A DNA stretch of 64,000 nt from Neolewinella marina. GTDB lineage: Bacteria; Bacteroidota; Bacteroidia; Chitinophagales; Saprospiraceae. The notes below the pieces were generated by a model. It did not search any database, was not told where the DNA came from, and saw nothing but the letters and a program-made list of their open reading frames with translations. Shown here piece by piece: positions 61,116 to 64,000 of this stretch (position 1 is its first letter; each line of letters begins with the position of its first letter). The translations under genes and the position numbers were made by a program. Where the stretch lies: NCBI RefSeq assembly GCF_002631205.1, contig NZ_PDLO01000004.1, positions 248,001 through 312,000 of the forward strand, given 5' to 3'.

Positions 61116-62123
61116 TTAGGGGATCGTCCTTAACACGGTATACCGCAGCAGGGTTTCCAGCAGCAGCAGTCCGAATCCGAGCCAGAGGAAGCGGGCGAAC
61201 TGTTCCTCATAGCGGCGGAAGACCGTCGTTTCGATTTCCGTCTTCTCCAGCTCGTCGATGTAGGCGTAGATCGACTCCAGCTCCTCGGTGTCCCGGGCCC
61301 GGAAGTAGCGGCCGTTGGTCTCCTCGGCGATGTAGGCCAGCAGCTCGTCGTCCACCGTGCCCCGGGTGGGTTTGAAGCGGTAGCGCCCCCCGCCGATGGG
61401 CGCCGAGGGCATTAGGGTTTCCTCCCCGCTGCCCACCCCGATGGTGTACACCCGGATGCCGAACTGCCGGGCGATCTCGGCGGCCACTTCTGGCTTGTGG
61501 CGGTCGCCGGCGTTGTTCTCCCCGTCGGTGAGCAGGATGATGATCTTGGAGGCGGCCTCGCTGTCTTTCAGGCGGTTGATGGCCGTTTCCAGGCCGAGAC
61601 CGATGGCCGTTCCGTCCGTGATCTCGCCCATCTCGAGTTCGCTGATGAAGCGGTCGATGATTTCCTTGTCGACCGTCAGTGGTGCTTTGGTGTAGGCCTC
61701 CCCGGCGTAGGCCACCAGTCCGATGCGGTCGTACTCTCGCCGGCTCACGAAGTCGCGGGCCACCTGCTTGGCCACTTCCAGGCGGTTGGGGTCGAAGTCC
61801 TGGGCGCCCATACTGGTGGAGAGGTCCATGGTCAGCACGATGTCGATGCCCTCGGCGGTCACCGATTCCTCGCTCAGGTCCAGCCGCGGCCGGGCCAGGG
61901 CCACGATCATCAGCACCAGGGCCGCCACCCGCAGCAGGGGCAGGAAGGGGCGCAGGGTACTGCGCCAGCTGCTCAGTCCGTCCACCGAGCGGGTACTCGG
62001 CAGCCGCAGGCTCACCAGGCGTTCGCCGCCGCGCTTCTGGTTCCAGAGGTACAGCAGTACCGGCACCGCCGCGAAGGGCAGCAGCCAGGGGTAGACGAAG
62101 GTAAATTGGTTCCACCAGCCCAT
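61116..62123 (-). CDS. batA: BatA-like von Willebrand factor A membrane protein
   Basis: 335 residues from ATG 62123 (MGWWNQFTFVYPWLLPFAAVPVLLYLWNQKR); the longer open frame upstream is out-of-frame overlap with the preceding gene. Membrane helices near 10-28 and 58-80, vWA with MIDAS DLSTS (TMDLSTSMGAQDF), TDGTAIGLGL for the MIDAS Thr, ILLTDGENNAGD, and a C-terminal helix (FLWLGFGLLLLETLL). Its start overlaps the stop of the upstream gene (TTA/CAT at 62121-62125). Confidence 0.92.
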   Translation of the reverse strand: MGWWNQFTFVYPWLLPFAAVPVLLYLWNQKRGGERLVSLRLPSTRSVDGLSSWRSTLRPFLPLLRVAALVLMIVALARPRLDLSEESVTAEGIDIVLTMDLSTSMGAQDFDPNRLEVAKQVARDFVSRREYDRIGLVAYAGEAYTKAPLTVDKEIIDRFISELEMGEITDGTAIGLGLETAINRLKDSEAASKIIILLTDGENNAGDRHKPEVAAEIARQFGIRVYTIGVGSGEETLMPSAPIGGGRYRFKPTRGTVDDELLAYIAEETNGRYFRARDTEELESIYAYIDELEKTEIETTVFRRYEEQFARFLWLGFGLLLLETLLRYTVLRTIP

Positions 62124-63097
62124 TACACCTGCGGTTTGGGGGGTGAGGCCACGGCTTCCTCCTCCGTTTCCGGCCGGGGCTGGGTGGCTACGATGAAGGT
62201 GCGTACCCGGTCCAGGCTGCGGGGGTGAAGCTCCGCGGCGGGGGTGGCCTTGGCGAACTTGACGAGGTCCGAGAGTTGCAGCAGTTCGTTGAGTTCCCCG
62301 GCACGCTCGCGGTCCAGTTCCTCCCGGCGGTCCAGGGCGGAGGTGATCTGCCGCGTCGTCATTTCCAGGGCGGGTACGCCGAAGCGTTCTTCCAGGTAGG
62401 CGCGCAGGATATGGGTCAGTTCCACGTAGTAGCGGTCGGTCCGTCCCGCTTGCCACAGCTGTTGCCGTTCCAGTTCATCCAGGGCTTCCAGGGCGCGCAC
62501 GTGGGCGGGCGGCGGGGGCGGGGCCGCGGGTGCCAGGGCGGGTTGGCGGCGGCGGTAGGCCCGGATCCCGAAGAAGAGTCCGGCGGCGGCCAGCAGGGCG
62601 AACAGCCACCAGAAATCCCAGAGGTTCCGCGGTTCCTCGATGATGGGCTTGATGGGCAGGATGTCGTCTTCGGCCGCGACGATGGCGCCGCGCACGGTCA
62701 GCAGCAGGTCGGTGGTGTAGACCGTATCCCGGCGGCCGGCCGGCGTCTCGAAGTAGACGGGCAGCGGCGGGATGGCCACCTGCCCCGTATCGAAGCTGGT
62801 GATCAGGAAGCGCTGCTCCAGCAGCAGTTCCGGGGTTTCGGCCAGGGTCTGCAGCCCACCGTCACGGATCACTTCCGCGGCGGGCAGGCCGTCGATGAGG
62901 GTGGTCGCGACGGGGAATACGGTGGTGCCCGGCGGGGCCGATACGTTCACCGTCAGGTTGATCTGGTCGCCGATCACGATCTCCTTGCGCGCCAGCTCCG
63001 CCCGGGCGTTGACGGTGCGGTTCGTCGACTGCTGGGCGGTGGCGGAGAATCCCCACAGCAGGAGCAGGACCCAGAAGTAGTGGCGGCTGACTGGCAT
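62123..63097 (-). CDS. membrane protein preceding batA (BatD-like N part, DUF4381-like C part)
   Basis: 324 residues from ATG 63097 (MPVSRHYFWVLLLLWGFSATAQ, a signal peptide). Residues about 25-150 are an Ig-like exported domain (ARKEIVIGDQINLTVNVSAPPG), followed by a membrane helix near 185-205 (WWLFALLAAAGLFFGIRAY), a Pro/Ala linker and a cytoplasmic helical domain (YYVELTHILRAYLEERFGVPALEMTTRQI) that matches the DUF4381-type region. In Bacteroidota such a gene typically precedes batA. It likely helps assemble the vWA complex. Confidence 0.82.
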   Translation of the reverse strand: MPVSRHYFWVLLLLWGFSATAQQSTNRTVNARAELARKEIVIGDQINLTVNVSAPPGTTVFPVATTLIDGLPAAEVIRDGGLQTLAETPELLLEQRFLITSFDTGQVAIPPLPVYFETPAGRRDTVYTTDLLLTVRGAIVAAEDDILPIKPIIEEPRNLWDFWWLFALLAAAGLFFGIRAYRRRQPALAPAAPPPPPAHVRALEALDELERQQLWQAGRTDRYYVELTHILRAYLEERFGVPALEMTTRQITSALDRREELDRERAGELNELLQLSDLVKFAKATPAAELHPRSLDRVRTFIVATQPRPETEEEAVASPPKPQV

Positions 63098-63142
63098 GTC
63101 GCGAAGGTACAATGCGGGGGGAGTTTCCCGGTGGAGGCCCGC

Positions 63143-64000
63143 CTACCCTTTGAGCAGCTCTTCCAGGTAGTGGCGCTTCACCCCGAAGCGCTGCTTCAGC
63201 GCTTCCCATTGCACCCGCGCGCCGCCGCCCGCCTGCCCTTCGGACTTCACGGCGGTGATCATCACGTTCTTGGCGGTATGCTCCAGCGGGATGAACTCGA
63301 AGATCCTGGTGGCGTAGCCCCGGCCCTGGAGGTAGAGGGCCCGCAACCCGTCGGTAAGCATGGCGGCCTGCCGTTCGAGCATGATGCCGCTGTCGAGCAG
63401 GGGGCGCAGGTCGTCGGGTACCTCCATATCGCGGCGCACCTGCTTCTGGCAGCAGGGGGCCACGATCATGATCTCGGCCCCGGCGGTGATGCCCCGGAAG
63501 AGGGCGTCGTCGGTGGCCGTATCGCAGGCGTGGAGGGCGATGAGGACGTCGAGGCGGTCGGGGTGGTAGCTGTCGATGTACCCCTCCACGAAGTTCAGCC
63601 GGTCGAAACCATTCTCGGCCGCGATCTGCCGCCCCTTCTCCACCAGGGCGGGCCGCAGTTCCACGCCGGTTACGTTGACTTCCAGGCCCAGGGTGTTGGT
63701 CAGGTGGTCGTAGAGGACGAAGGTGAGGTAGCCGCTGCCCGAGCCCATATCGACGAGGTGGGCACCGGCGGGCAGGGGGTGGTGGTGGACGAGGTTGTCG
63801 ACGATCTCGACGAACTTGTTGATCTGCTTGTACTTGCGCCGGCCGGCGGCGGTCACCTGCCCGTCCGCCGTGGTGATGCCCAGGGCGTGGAGGTAGGGGC
63901 GGTCGGCGGGGATGTCGCGGTACTTTTGTCGGTTGTGCGCCAGTACCGGCGTTTCGTGGCGGGCGGGCTCCCCCCGCAGCCGGGCGTTACCCTTGCGGCT
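63143..64000 (-). CDS. class I SAM-dependent methyltransferase, 5' end beyond window
   Basis: 286 codons visible and still open at the right edge, so the N terminus is missing. The frame before the GTG at 63856 reads RQKYRDIPADRPYLHALGITTADGQV, clearly part of the protein, so that GTG is not the start. Motif I is LVDMGSGSGYLTFVLYD, then GVELRPALVEKGRQIA and LDVLIALHACDTATDDAL, ending with APCCQKQVRRDM. This matches the methyltransferase group with an HACDTATD motif IV seen in putative RNA or small-molecule methylases. Substrate unknown. Confidence 0.85.
   Translation of the reverse strand, partial: SRKGNARLRGEPARHETPVLAHNRQKYRDIPADRPYLHALGITTADGQVTAAGRRKYKQINKFVEIVDNLVHHHPLPAGAHLVDMGSGSGYLTFVLYDHLTNTLGLEVNVTGVELRPALVEKGRQIAAENGFDRLNFVEGYIDSYHPDRLDVLIALHACDTATDDALFRGITAGAEIMIVAPCCQKQVRRDMEVPDDLRPLLDSGIMLERQAAMLTDGLRALYLQGRGYATRIFEFIPLEHTAKNVMITAVKSEGQAGGGARVQWEALKQRFGVKRHYLEELLKG

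Noticed and set aside
62124-62456. Long N-terminal extension of BatA
   Set aside because: Arg/Pro/Gly-rich out-of-phase reading of the upstream gene; the ATG at 62123 starts directly before the first membrane helix.

Overview
The window reads as chromosome from a high-GC member of the Bacteroidota, most likely a Lewinella-like Saprospiria. This is inference from content: SprA of the type IX secretion system next to ruvA, a T9SS type-B cargo protein with SprB-like repeats, a TolC-like protein, a PurS-type purine enzyme, MeaB plus methylmalonyl-CoA epimerase, Bat-type von Willebrand proteins, and promoters of the Bacteroidota form TAnnTTTG or TAnnTTAG about 18-25 bases before start codons. No rRNA, tRNA, CRISPR array, integrase or intact insertion sequence was seen.

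The most striking locus is at 962-4745. It is a compact four-gene operon that looks like a split lanthionine synthetase pathway. The 173-residue precursor has a Cys-free leader and a Thr-rich C terminus with six Thr-to-Cys pairs (TKYLC, TKSAC, TVVC, TLVC, TVIC, TKNWFC). It is followed by an APH-fold kinase, a HopA1-family protein and a zinc-type LanC cyclase. All four genes overlap or are 1 base apart. No transporter or leader protease is inside the window. An AhpD-like gene is divergent from the operon and a ferritin-like (VioB/RebD N-terminal type) gene is convergent with it.

Region by region: 5957-8422 is a ligase-associated DEXH helicase. 8588-12161 is a lipoprotein plus a T9SS type-B cargo. 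12271-15211 holds pssA, purS, a repeat-filled gap, msrB and a frame-disrupted msrA. 15299-18409 is an ISC-type Fe-S cluster locus (iscS, iscU and two A-type carriers) with a small membrane protein inserted on the other strand. 18415-22968 holds a methyltransferase, an unknown protein, a beta-propeller/OmpA envelope protein and a PaaE-like reductase. 23053-32516 is sprA, ruvA and tolC. 32523-39578 holds comEC, frr, a zinc peptidase, serS and rho. 39714-49020 holds a metallo-hydrolase, a UvrD/AddB-like helicase-nuclease, prs, a GCS2-CBS fusion and glyS. 49538-56734 holds an M28 peptidase, two TPM proteins with LemA, meaB, a K+ channel, proA and a VOC protein. 56985-59272 holds mce, an MFS transporter and purN. 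59460-63097 is a Bat operon, and the right edge cuts a methyltransferase.

A second theme is repetitive intergenic DNA placed directly at gene 3' ends: a 149-bp tandem array with 13-bp inverted-repeat cores, a 91-bp tandem array, a 26-bp-period palindrome array that supplies the last codons of purN, and degenerate microrepeats that recur at several loci. Start codons were often chosen inside longer open frames from homology of the N terminus and promoter spacing; these choices are inferences.
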